DNA of 64,000 bases, taken from contig NZ_JADGMQ010000017.1 in assembly GCF_016124105.1 (NCBI RefSeq), positions 1 through 64,000 on the forward strand, written 5' to 3'. Under the pieces are notes generated by a model. That model did not search any database and was not told the origin of the DNA. It worked only from the letters and a program-made list of their open reading frames with translations. The DNA comes from Aquamicrobium zhengzhouense (lineage in GTDB: Bacteria > Pseudomonadota > Alphaproteobacteria > Rhizobiales > Rhizobiaceae). Made by a program: the position numbers and the translations under genes. Below, one piece after another: positions 43,654 through 51,949 of this stretch. The first letter of the stretch is position 1. The number at the start of each line of letters is the position of its first letter.

Positions 43654-44628
43654 GTGCCAACTGTCGCCCCTCTCGATCTCGACGGACACTGCATTTCTGC
43701 CTGCTGGCTGGATGGCCTGCCCTTCTTCGCTCTTGCAGATGGCCAGGTGCACCGGCTCGACAACGGCCACAAGACGATCGAGGCGCATGACGGTCTTCTT
43801 TGCGCAGCAGTTGCGCTGGATGAAAAGTCCATGCTCACCGGCGGCGAGGACGGTCGCGTCTGCTCGATAGCTGCGGATGGAAGTGTCACCGAAATTGCAA
43901 ATCTCGGCCGCAAATGGGTGAATACCGTGGCGACAGGGCCGCGTGGTGCAATCGCTTTTGGTGCAGGCCGGGCTGCGCATGTGCGCCTTCCTGACGGCAC
44001 GATCAACGATTTCCAGCATCAGCGATCCGTCGAGGGCATTGCTTTTGCCCCCAAGGGCCTGCGCATCGCCGTAGCGCGTTATAACGGCGCGACGCTTCAT
44101 TTCCCGGCAGCTGCCGGCAAGCCGGTCGAGCTTGAATGGGCCGGCGCGCACGCGGCGGCAACCTTCTCGCCGGACGGAAATTTCCTGGTGACCACCATGC
44201 AGGAAAACGCACTGCATGGCTGGAAGCTTTCCGATGGCAAGCACATGCGCATGGCTGGCTATCCGGCCAAGGTGAAAAGCCTGTCATGGAGTGCAAAAGG
44301 CCGCTGGCTCGCCAGTTCCGGAGCCCCTGCAGCCATCGTGTGGCCCTTCCAGACGAAAGACGGGCCGATCGGCAAGGCACCGCTGGAACTGGGTACACGC
44401 GCCGACACCATGGTGACTGCCGTTGCTTTCCACACAACGGACGAGATCCTCGCCATCGGTTATGCCGACGGAATGGTGATGGCAGCTCGTGTCGCCGACC
44501 AGAAGGAAATTCTCCTGCGTCGGCCGGGCAAAGGCGCGATCACCTCGATGAGCTGGGATGGCGAGGGCCGCCGCATCGCTTTCGGCACCGAAGCAGGCGA
44601 TTGCGGTGTCATCGACGTTGCTGGCTAG
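43654..44628 (+). CDS. WD40-repeat protein
   Basis: A 324-residue beta-propeller protein of six or seven WD-like blades; representative blade ends are MLTGGEDGRV, TFSPDGNFLVTTMQENALHGW, SLSWSAKGRWLASSGAPAAIVW and SMSWDGEGRRIAFGTEAGDCGVID. No signal peptide, so cytoplasmic. The start is GTG 43654 with AAGGAA upstream. I recall this gene commonly following the His-rich CobW-like GTPase in Rhizobiales, which suggests a shared metal-related task, but the function is unknown. Confidence 0.85.
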   Translation: MPTVAPLDLDGHCISACWLDGLPFFALADGQVHRLDNGHKTIEAHDGLLCAAVALDEKSMLTGGEDGRVCSIAADGSVTEIANLGRKWVNTVATGPRGAIAFGAGRAAHVRLPDGTINDFQHQRSVEGIAFAPKGLRIAVARYNGATLHFPAAAGKPVELEWAGAHAAATFSPDGNFLVTTMQENALHGWKLSDGKHMRMAGYPAKVKSLSWSAKGRWLASSGAPAAIVWPFQTKDGPIGKAPLELGTRADTMVTAVAFHTTDEILAIGYADGMVMAARVADQKEILLRRPGKGAITSMSWDGEGRRIAFGTEAGDCGVIDVAG

Positions 44629-44629
44629 A

Positions 44630-45076
44630 CTATTCCGCCAGGCAAGTGATGTGGCCACTGTATGAGGCAATTTCTGCCTCACCTTCGCTGGGGTTCGTCA
44701 TGTCATAGATCTCGACGCGGTAAGACCCCTGGGTTTCACCGTCGGTCGGGCTTGTTACCGTCACCTCGACAAAGCCGTGCGGCAAATCTCCATCGCGCTC
44801 ACGGTAGAGCTTGAGCTTCAGGCCGTCTTCATCCAGCCAATACTGCGCGACATGCGATCGATCGAATGTCGTCGCCTGCAGATCCTTCGCAATATCCGCA
44901 TCTTTTATATTGGCTTCGCCGGCGAAGCTGAACAGCGCGCCGCCCATCCCGCGCGTAACTCCCCCATTGATACTGATCTGGGCTTTTTCATCTTCGAAGT
45001 CACATGTGACACCGCCAGATGCCATGGCCGTTCCGCCAGACAGTGCGGCAATCATTGCTGCGAGGATTAGGCGCAT
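44630..45076 (-). CDS. secreted protein of unknown function
   Basis: A 148-residue protein with a clear Sec signal peptide (MRLILAAMIAALSGGTAMA, cut near residue 19) and two Cys, one near the mature N-terminus (GVTCDF) and one near the C-terminus (HITCLAE), likely joined by a disulfide. The middle is beta-rich and acidic (LDEDGLKLKLYRERDGD, VEVTVTSPTDGET). No family recognised. It ends 1 bp from the convergent WD40 gene. Confidence 0.75.
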   Translation of the reverse strand: MRLILAAMIAALSGGTAMASGGVTCDFEDEKAQISINGGVTRGMGGALFSFAGEANIKDADIAKDLQATTFDRSHVAQYWLDEDGLKLKLYRERDGDLPHGFVEVTVTSPTDGETQGSYRVEIYDMTNPSEGEAEIASYSGHITCLAE

Positions 45077-45175
45077 TCCAAACTATTCCCTTTTCCCATC
45101 AACCTTGTTTGTGGCTGGCGGTTGCGGCCCGATTGCGGCGGCGCTAGGAACTGAGATGCATCTGGAGGACGGGCT

Positions 45176-46549
45176 GTGAACGACATGAGCATGACCATTG
45201 GCGGTATCAGCCGCTCACGCATCGCCGCTGTACGTGAGCGAGAGGAACTGGTTTATTCCGCCGCACGCCCAATATCCCAGGCGATGATTGGGGACGGCGC
45301 ACCTGGTTATCTCGGCGGCGTGCCGATGCACTGGATGCGGGACTGGCCGATGCCGTTTCCATTCGTCGTCAAAAAAGCGAACGACGCCAAGATCGTTGAC
45401 GTCGACGGCATCAAGCTGGCTGATTTCTGCCTCGGCGACACCGGCTCGATGTTCGGCCACTCCCCTGCCCCGGTTGTTGAAGCAATTCGCCGGCAAGGGA
45501 AACACGGCCTTACCTATATGCTGCCCTGCGACGACGCCCTGATTGTCGGCGAACTTCTGGTCGAACGTTTTGGGTTGCCCTACTGGCAGATCGCGACGAC
45601 GGCGACGGATGCCAACCGCTTTGCGCTGCGCGTCGCCCGCGCCGTCACCAACCGCCCGAAGATCCTCGTCTTCAACGGTTGTTACCATGGCTCGGTGGAC
45701 GAAACCTTCGTCCAGATCCGGCGCGGCTGGCAGGTCAACAAGGCGGGTCTGGCCGGGGAATTCCGGGATCTCACGCGCGGTGCAGTTGTTGTCGAGTTCA
45801 ACGACATTCAAGCAGTCGAGAAGGCGCTGGCAGAAGGCGACATTGCCTGCGTCATTACCGAACCCGTGATGACCAATTCCTGCATGGTTCTGCCGGAGCC
45901 CGGCTTTCATGAAGCGCTGCGCGACGTGACGCGCAAGCACGGCACGCTGCTTCTGATCGACGAAACCCACACCATCTCGACAGGTCCGGGTGGCTATACC
46001 CGTGCGTACGGGCTTGAGCCGGACCTTTTCGTCCTCGGCAAGCCGATTGCAGGCGGTGTGCCCGCGAGCATCTGGGGCATGTCGGAAGATATTGCCGCGC
46101 GTTGGCAAGCTTATGAAGCCGCGAAGGAGCCCGGTTACTCAGGGATGGGGACCACCCTCTCCGGCAACCCCCTTCAATTCGCTGCCATGCGCGCTGTGCT
46201 GGAAGAGGTCATGACGCCAAACGCCTATGCGCGGATGGAGGATCTGGCTGACCGGTTACAGCAAGGGCTTGCCAAGGTAATCGACGACAACGGCCTTGCC
46301 TGGCACGTCGTGCGCGTCGGTGCACGTGTGGAATTCGTTTGTGCGCAGGGTCCGCTCGGAAACGGCACCGAGGCTGCAGCAGCCCATGCGCCAGAGCTTG
46401 AAGCGGTGATCCATCTGGGCCTTGTGAATCGCGGCTGCCTGATCGCACCGTTCCACAACATGATGTTGGTGTCGCCTGTGACCAAGAAGAAGCACGTCGA
46501 CCGACTCATCATGGCATTCGAGGATGTTATTTCGGAGCTCGCAGAGTGA
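45176..46549 (+). CDS. class III aminotransferase (PLP-dependent)
   Basis: A 457-residue fold-type I aminotransferase. GSMFGHSPAPVVEAIRRQ, FNGCYHGSVDET, LLIDETHTIS with the cofactor Asp, and LGKPIAGGVPASIWG with the Schiff-base Lys are visible, as is GMGTTLSGNPLQFAA. Glutamate-1-semialdehyde and omega-amino-acid aminotransferases share this pattern. The start is GTG 45176 after GGAGG; ATGs just downstream are alternatives. Overlaps the GS-like ligase start by 4 bp. The pair suggests amine or omega-amino acid breakdown; the amino donor is not known. Confidence 0.9.
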   Translation: MNDMSMTIGGISRSRIAAVREREELVYSAARPISQAMIGDGAPGYLGGVPMHWMRDWPMPFPFVVKKANDAKIVDVDGIKLADFCLGDTGSMFGHSPAPVVEAIRRQGKHGLTYMLPCDDALIVGELLVERFGLPYWQIATTATDANRFALRVARAVTNRPKILVFNGCYHGSVDETFVQIRRGWQVNKAGLAGEFRDLTRGAVVVEFNDIQAVEKALAEGDIACVITEPVMTNSCMVLPEPGFHEALRDVTRKHGTLLLIDETHTISTGPGGYTRAYGLEPDLFVLGKPIAGGVPASIWGMSEDIAARWQAYEAAKEPGYSGMGTTLSGNPLQFAAMRAVLEEVMTPNAYARMEDLADRLQQGLAKVIDDNGLAWHVVRVGARVEFVCAQGPLGNGTEAAAAHAPELEAVIHLGLVNRGCLIAPFHNMMLVSPVTKKKHVDRLIMAFEDVISELAE

Positions 46550-47937
46550 CGGCATCCCCATCCGGTTCGCTGCTGAGTGAAGCGCTTGAATTTCTCGACC
46601 AGCACCCTGAAATCGAGGCCGTCGACATTGTCCTGACCGACGCCAATGGCATCGGCCGTGGCAAGATCATCCGTCGCCACGAACTTGCAGGCCTGTATGA
46701 GAACGGCCGCCATCTGCCGATCTCTATCCTTGGGCTCGACATCGTCGGCGAGGATGTTCACGAGACCGGCCTTATCTGGGATGCCGGCGATGGCGATTTG
46801 CGCGCCTGGCCGATCCCTGGGACGCTGGTTCCCCTTTACGGCACCAATCCGCCCCGCGGACAGGTTCTCCTGTCCATGTACGACCTTGACGGCAACCCCA
46901 TGACCAGCGATCCGCGCCATGCGCTGAAGCGCCAGGTCGAGGCTTTCGCCGCACGCGGCTTATATCCGGCAGGGGCGTTCGAGCTTGAGTTTTTCCTGCT
47001 CGCAAACGAGCGCGACTCAGAAGGCCGCGTTCAGCCTGCGCGCGCGGTACTTGATGGCCGCGCCAGCGGGAAGACCGAGGTCTATTCGGTCGATCACCTG
47101 CACGGCATGGAGCCGCTCTTCTCCGACATCTACAAGGCGGCAGAAGCGCAGCGCATTCCAGCCGAGACCGTCATCTCGGAATATGCGCCCGGCCAGTACG
47201 AGCTGACGCTCAACTACCGCAAGGATATCCTTCGCGCCGCCGATGACCTTCTGATGCTGAAGCGTCTGGTGCGCATGCAGGCCCGCCGCCACGGCGTCAC
47301 CGCCTGCTTCATGGCGAAGCCGATCGAGGCCTATGCCGGCTCCGGCATGCACCTGCACGTCTCAATGCAGGACGGCGACGGCAACAACGTCTTCACCGAA
47401 GCCACCGACGGCGAGTGGAACCCGCTCCTTCTCAATTCGCTCGGCGGCCTTGCCGAAACGATAGCCGAGTCGATGCTGGTCTTTGCCCCGCATGCCAATT
47501 CTTGGCGTCGGTTCGTTTCGCAGTCTTATGCACCGGTCGCGCCGACCTGGGGCGTCAACAATCGCTCGGTCGCGCTACGTGTCCCGGCTGGTTCCAAGAA
47601 CGCCCGCCGCATCGAACACCGCCCGTCCGGCGTCGACGCCAACCCTTATCTCGTTGCCGCAACGGTTCTTGCCGGCATCGCCAAGGGCATCGACGAGAAG
47701 TGCGATCCGGGCCCTGAGACGACTGGCAACGGCTATGAATGCGAGCGCGCCAGCGGGGCAGAAATGCCGGCCGACTGGTTCTCGGCGATCAAGGCGGCGG
47801 AAACATCAACCTTCCTTCGCGATGCGCTCGGCGAAGACATGCACCGCACCTTCACCGCGATCAAACGCGCTGAATATCTGCGCGTTGCCCGCACCGTCAG
47901 CGAACTCGACTATCACCTCTACCTCCACGAGGTCTGA
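46546..47937 (+). CDS. glutamine synthetase-like gamma-glutamyl ligase (PuuA type)
   Basis: A 463-residue ligase of the GS fold lacking the adenylylation segment of housekeeping GlnA. Motifs are FELEFFLL (first metal Glu), AGSGMHLHVSMQDGDGNN (ATP and metal), NNRSVALRVP and RIEHRPSGVDANPYL. The start is GTG 46546 within the preceding stop (GTGA). Known relatives join glutamate to putrescine, other polyamines or ethanolamine. With the C26 hydrolase at 36.6 kb and the PotABCD-like importer, a gamma-glutamyl polyamine route is likely, though the genes are dispersed. Confidence 0.9.
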   Translation: MTASPSGSLLSEALEFLDQHPEIEAVDIVLTDANGIGRGKIIRRHELAGLYENGRHLPISILGLDIVGEDVHETGLIWDAGDGDLRAWPIPGTLVPLYGTNPPRGQVLLSMYDLDGNPMTSDPRHALKRQVEAFAARGLYPAGAFELEFFLLANERDSEGRVQPARAVLDGRASGKTEVYSVDHLHGMEPLFSDIYKAAEAQRIPAETVISEYAPGQYELTLNYRKDILRAADDLLMLKRLVRMQARRHGVTACFMAKPIEAYAGSGMHLHVSMQDGDGNNVFTEATDGEWNPLLLNSLGGLAETIAESMLVFAPHANSWRRFVSQSYAPVAPTWGVNNRSVALRVPAGSKNARRIEHRPSGVDANPYLVAATVLAGIAKGIDEKCDPGPETTGNGYECERASGAEMPADWFSAIKAAETSTFLRDALGEDMHRTFTAIKRAEYLRVARTVSELDYHLYLHEV

Positions 47938-47962
47938 CGTTTCGCGCGCGACATTTTTGTGA

Positions 47963-47992
47963 TTGGACGAGGGACAGACCAGAACATATATA
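47963..47992 (+). promoter_or_regulatory. sigma70-like promoter, probably leaderless
   Basis: TTGGAC at 47963-47968 and TATATA at 47987-47992 are separated by 18 bp. Transcription would begin about 7 bases later, at or next to the ATG at 47999, and no ribosome-binding sequence lies in the usual window before that ATG. The -10 is inside the LexA box. Confidence 0.5.
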
Positions 47993-47996
47993 GAAC
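47982..47996. promoter_or_regulatory. LexA (SOS) box GAAC-N7-GAAC
   Basis: GAAC at 47982-47985 and GAAC at 47993-47996, exactly seven bases apart, with an AT-only spacer. This is the direct-repeat SOS operator of alphaproteobacteria (GTTC-N7-GTTC on the other strand). It covers the -10 element and ends 2 bp before the start codon, so bound LexA would block the promoter. Confidence 0.8.
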
Positions 47997-47998
47997 AT

Positions 47999-49234
47999 AT
48001 GTCTGGTTTGCCCCTCCGCGAAAAGCTGGCCATTTTGGCCGATGCTGCAAAATACGATGCGTCCTGCGCCTCATCTGGGGCCAAGGGGCGCAATTCCTTG
48101 AAGTCGAAAGGCATCGGCTCGACCGAGGGAAGTGGCATCTGCCACTCCTACGCGCCGGACGGGCGATGCATTTCGCTGCTCAAGATCCTGATGACGAATT
48201 TCTGCATTTACGATTGCTCGTATTGCATCAATCGCTCGTCATCGAATGTCCGCCGCGCCCGCTTTTCGATCGACGAAGTCGTCAAGCTGACGCTCGATTT
48301 CTACAAGCGCAATTACATTGAAGGCCTGTTCCTGTCGTCCGGCGTCATCCGCTCGCCGGATGAGACGATGAGCGAGATGGTCGAGATCGCGCGACGACTT
48401 CGCATCGACCATTCGTTTCAGGGCTACATCCATCTCAAGACGATCCCGGAGGCGAGCGATGAGCTGATCGAACAGGCTGGCATCTATGCCGACCGTTTAT
48501 CGATCAATGTCGAGCTTCCGACCGACGAAGGCGTCAAGCAGCTGGCACCGCAGAAGAAGCCTGAAACAATCCGCGTTTCGATGGCGAATTTGCGCCTCAA
48601 GATCGAGGAAAAGTCGGAGCCGACGCTGCAGACCAAGCGCAAGCAGCGCTTTGCGCCGGGCGGGCAGTCGACACAAATGATCGTTGGCGCAGATGCAACG
48701 ACGGACTCGCAAATCCTGACGACATCGTCGCGGCTCTATTCGGGCTACAAGCTGCGCCGCGTCTATTATTCGGCGTTCAGCCCGATCCCAGATTCGTCTT
48801 CCGCCCTGCCCCTCATCCGCCCGCCGCTGATGCGCGAGCACCGGCTGTATCAGGCCGATTGGCTGATGCGGTTCTATGGCTTTGAGAAGGATGAGATCGT
48901 TGCGGCCCAGCCCAATGGCATGCTCGATCTTGAGATCGACCCGAAGCTTGCCTGGGCGCTAGCCAACCGCCACGCCTTCCCGGTCGACGTGAATAGCGCC
49001 CCGCGCGAGATGCTTTTGCGCATCCCAGGCATTGGCTCGAAGGTCGTTAAGCGCCTTCTCGAAGTGCGCCGCTATCGCCGCCTGCGGCTTGAAGATGTCG
49101 GTCGCCTCTGCGTCTCGATTTCCAAGGTTCGTCCCTTCATCATCGCCGATGGCTGGAGCCCCGGCGGCTCGACTGACGCACTCAACTTGCGCGAGCGCCT
49201 TGCGCCCCAGCCAAAGCAGCTGTCCCTGTTCTGA
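47999..49234 (+). CDS. radical SAM DNA modification/repair-like protein
   Basis: A 411-residue radical SAM enzyme. The cluster motif is CIYDCSYC (Cys69, Cys73, Cys76), followed by a TIM-barrel with GLFLSSGVIRSPDET and SINVELPTD. Extra Cys residues near the N-terminus (ASCASSG, GICHSY, GRCISL) may hold a second cluster. The C-terminal helix-hairpin-helix LLRIPGIGSKVVKRLLEV (about 330-350) is a DNA-binding motif. NCBI calls this family putative DNA modification/repair radical SAM protein; no reaction is known to me. The start overlaps the promoter; the in-frame TTG at 47963 is the -35 element. Its stop overlaps the UdgX gene. Confidence 0.9.
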   Translation: MSGLPLREKLAILADAAKYDASCASSGAKGRNSLKSKGIGSTEGSGICHSYAPDGRCISLLKILMTNFCIYDCSYCINRSSSNVRRARFSIDEVVKLTLDFYKRNYIEGLFLSSGVIRSPDETMSEMVEIARRLRIDHSFQGYIHLKTIPEASDELIEQAGIYADRLSINVELPTDEGVKQLAPQKKPETIRVSMANLRLKIEEKSEPTLQTKRKQRFAPGGQSTQMIVGADATTDSQILTTSSRLYSGYKLRRVYYSAFSPIPDSSSALPLIRPPLMREHRLYQADWLMRFYGFEKDEIVAAQPNGMLDLEIDPKLAWALANRHAFPVDVNSAPREMLLRIPGIGSKVVKRLLEVRRYRRLRLEDVGRLCVSISKVRPFIIADGWSPGGSTDALNLRERLAPQPKQLSLF

Positions 49235-50685
49235 TGTCGCGCTACTCGGTGACGCTTGCGGGAGAGACGGACTTTGCCGGCTGGCGCGATGCCGCCCGCC
49301 GGCTGGTTCTGAACGACGTGCCGCCGCACGATGTGGTCTGGCAAACGGAAGCCTCGACCGATCTCTTCGGCGCATCCGGCGCGCCCTTGCCGCCAGCGCC
49401 AGAAGGCAAGACGCTCAACGTCTCTCGCGAATTCATCGACAGCGCGGAGGGCGTGATCTGCCACAGCGACCCTGCCCGTTTTGCCCTTCTCTATCGTCTG
49501 CTCTATCGCCAACGCAGCGAGCCAAACCTGCTGAAAATCGCCTCCGATCTTGATGTCACCGCTTTGCGCGACATGGCAAAATCGGTCCGTCGCGACATTC
49601 ACAAGATGCGCGCCTTCGTCCGCTTCGTGCGCATCGGCGAAGGCGATGAGGAGCGCTACGTGTCGTGGTTCGAACCCGACCATTACATCGTTGTGCGCAA
49701 CGCGCCCTTCTTCATCCGCCGTTTCACTGGCATGCGCTGGACGATCTTTACCCCGCACGCCTCCGCCGACTGGGACGGCGAAAAGCTGGCGATCGGCCCC
49801 GGCGCGATGCGCAATGACGTGCCACGTGAGGACACGTCGAACACGCTCTGGCGCACCTATTTCTCCAGCATCTTCAACCCTGCCCGCCTCAAGGTGAAGG
49901 CGATGCAGGCGGAGATGCCGAAGAAGTACTGGAAGAACCTTCCGGAAGCCTCGCTGATCCCCGAACTCATCAAAGGGGCAGATGCCGCCGCGCGCAAAAT
50001 GCTGGAAACGATGCCGACCTTGCCGGCCCCGCATCACGCCAAAATTCAGGAGCGCATCTGGAACAAGCCAGAAGAGCAGTTGCCGGAAATCGCGTCGAAC
50101 CTCTCAGAACTGCGTGCCCAAGCTTCCGCTTGCCAGCGCTGCCCGCTCCACCGCGACGCCACGCAGACTGTCTTTGGCGAAGGCCCGGCTGATGCACGCG
50201 TCGTTTTTGTCGGTGAGCAGCCCGGCGATCACGAGGATCTTGCCGGTCGCCCCTTTGTGGGTCCAGCGGGCCGTGTCTTTGATGAGGTCATCGAGGAAGC
50301 AGGCATCGAGCGCGAAAAGCTCTACGTCACCAATGCCGTCAAACACTTCAAGTTCACGCCGCGAGGTAAGCGTCGTTTGCACCAGCGCCCGAATGTCGGC
50401 GAGATCAGCGCCTGCCGCTGGTGGGTCGAGCAGGAACTTTCGATGGTCAAGCCAAACCTCGTCGTCGCCATGGGCGCGACGGCAGCGCATTCGCTGCTCG
50501 GCCAAGCGATCCCGGTGACACAGATGCGCGGGCAAGTGGTGACGCGGGACGATGGTTTGCGGGTGTTTCTGACGATCCACCCGTCCTTCATCCTGCGCAT
50601 TCAGGATCAGGACGAAGCAAAAGCCGAGCGCGCCCGTTTTCTCACCGACATGTGCGCAGTGGCAGAGCTCGCTGCTGTAGCCTAA
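49234..50685 (+). CDS. udgX: DUF4130-UdgX fusion uracil-DNA glycosylase
   Basis: A 483-residue fusion. Residues 1-260 are the TIGR03915/DUF4130 DNA-metabolism domain. Residues 285-483 are a UdgX-type glycosylase: [4Fe-4S] Cys300/Cys303 in CQRC and Cys394, the active site GEQPGDHED (327-335), the R-loop KRRLH (379-383) with His383, and HPSFILR (449-455). In Mycobacterium UdgX the matching His bonds covalently to the abasic sugar after uracil removal. The start ATG 49234 overlaps the radical SAM stop (TGATG), so both genes share the LexA-controlled promoter. The 3' end overlaps the convergent glycerate kinase by 4 bp. Confidence 0.93.
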   Translation: MSRYSVTLAGETDFAGWRDAARRLVLNDVPPHDVVWQTEASTDLFGASGAPLPPAPEGKTLNVSREFIDSAEGVICHSDPARFALLYRLLYRQRSEPNLLKIASDLDVTALRDMAKSVRRDIHKMRAFVRFVRIGEGDEERYVSWFEPDHYIVVRNAPFFIRRFTGMRWTIFTPHASADWDGEKLAIGPGAMRNDVPREDTSNTLWRTYFSSIFNPARLKVKAMQAEMPKKYWKNLPEASLIPELIKGADAAARKMLETMPTLPAPHHAKIQERIWNKPEEQLPEIASNLSELRAQASACQRCPLHRDATQTVFGEGPADARVVFVGEQPGDHEDLAGRPFVGPAGRVFDEVIEEAGIEREKLYVTNAVKHFKFTPRGKRRLHQRPNVGEISACRWWVEQELSMVKPNLVVAMGATAAHSLLGQAIPVTQMRGQVVTRDDGLRVFLTIHPSFILRIQDQDEAKAERARFLTDMCAVAELAAVA

Positions 50686-51947
50686 AGGATCAGGATCGCG
50701 CGAAGGTCGTTGACGTTGGTCCCGGTTGGGCCCGGTACAAACAGATCACTCGCCGCCGAAAACGCCGTCCAGGCATCATTACGCATCAAAGCAGCCTTCG
50801 GGTCTTCGGAAGCAGCGCGCATGCGCGAGGCCGAGGTGAAATCGGCGAAGGCACCGGCATTGTCCTGCGAGCCATCGATGCCGTCGGTATCCGCTGCGAA
50901 AGCATAAATGCCATCGACGCCTTCAATGCCAAGCGCAAACGCCAGCAGGAACTCGGCATTGCGCCCGCCCTTGCCGCCCTTGGCGCGGATGGTCACGGTC
51001 GTCTCACCGCCAGACAGAAGCACGATCGGCTTGTCGAACGGGCGACCACGCGTCGCAATCTCGCGCGCGATGGCGGCATGCACGCCGGCCACTTCACGAG
51101 CCTCGCCTTCAATCGAGTCCGACAGTATCACCGCCTTGATGCCGCGCTTTTCAGCTTCCGCAGCCGCGGCCTCGAGCGAACGGGCCGCCGAGGCGATGAC
51201 GCGGATTTCGTTGCCGGCAAAACGTGCGTCATCCGGAAGCGGTGCGCTGGCAGCTTCGCTCTGCAGATGCTTGAGCGCTGCTTCCGGCAGGTCGAGCCGA
51301 TAGGCATCAACGATCGCCAGCGCATCGTCGCGCGAGGCAGTATCCGGAACAGTCGGGCCAGATGCGACGAAAGCTGGATTATCACCCGGAATGTCGGAGA
51401 CGAGCAGCGACACGACGCGCGCAGGATGTGCTGCGAGCGCAAGGCGACCGCCCTTTATGGCCGAGAGATGCTTGCGCACAGTATTCATCGCCGAGATCGG
51501 TGCGCCTGAGGCAAGCAGTGCCTCGTTGACCGCGATCTCGTCGGCGAGGGTCATGCCTTCCGGCGGCGACGGCAACAGAGCCGAGCCACCACCAGAAATC
51601 AGCGCGACGACAAGATCGTCGCTCGTCAGACCATGAAGCTTTTCAAACAAACGCTTCGACGCGACGAGACCAGCCTCATCCGGCACCGGATGCGCGGCTT
51701 CGATGATCTCGATCCGCTCGCAATCACAGCCATAGCCGTAACGCGTCACCACCAGACCGTCGATCGGACCATCCCACGCCTTCTCAAACGCTGCCGCCAT
51801 TTGCGCCGAGCCCTTGCCCGCGCCGATCACGATGGTGCGGCCCTTGGGCTTTTGCGGCAGGAAATGGCGGATCGCCTGTTCAGGGTCCGCCGCAGCTACA
51901 GCCGCGCCGAACAGCGCGGTGAAGAATTCGCGTTTGTCTGTAATCAC
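50682..51947 (-). CDS. glycerate 2-kinase (GCK/TtuD, MOFRL type)
   Basis: A 421-residue class II glycerate kinase. Supporting motifs are IVIGAGKGSAQMAAAFE, AHPVPDEAG, ISGGGSALLPSPPEG, NTVRKHLSAIKGGRLA, LLSGGETTVTI and the C-terminal MOFRL domain (NAEFLLAFAL, DTDGIDGSQDNAGAF). It makes 2-phosphoglycerate from D-glycerate. The GTG start at 51947 is 3 bp past the guanine deaminase stop. This fits the pathway: glyoxylate from ureidoglycolate can pass through tartronate semialdehyde to glycerate, although the carboligase and reductase are not in the window. Confidence 0.92.
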   Translation of the reverse strand: MITDKREFFTALFGAAVAAADPEQAIRHFLPQKPKGRTIVIGAGKGSAQMAAAFEKAWDGPIDGLVVTRYGYGCDCERIEIIEAAHPVPDEAGLVASKRLFEKLHGLTSDDLVVALISGGGSALLPSPPEGMTLADEIAVNEALLASGAPISAMNTVRKHLSAIKGGRLALAAHPARVVSLLVSDIPGDNPAFVASGPTVPDTASRDDALAIVDAYRLDLPEAALKHLQSEAASAPLPDDARFAGNEIRVIASAARSLEAAAAEAEKRGIKAVILSDSIEGEAREVAGVHAAIAREIATRGRPFDKPIVLLSGGETTVTIRAKGGKGGRNAEFLLAFALGIEGVDGIYAFAADTDGIDGSQDNAGAFADFTSASRMRAASEDPKAALMRNDAWTAFSAASDLFVPGPTGTNVNDLRAILIL

Positions 51948-51949
51948 TC

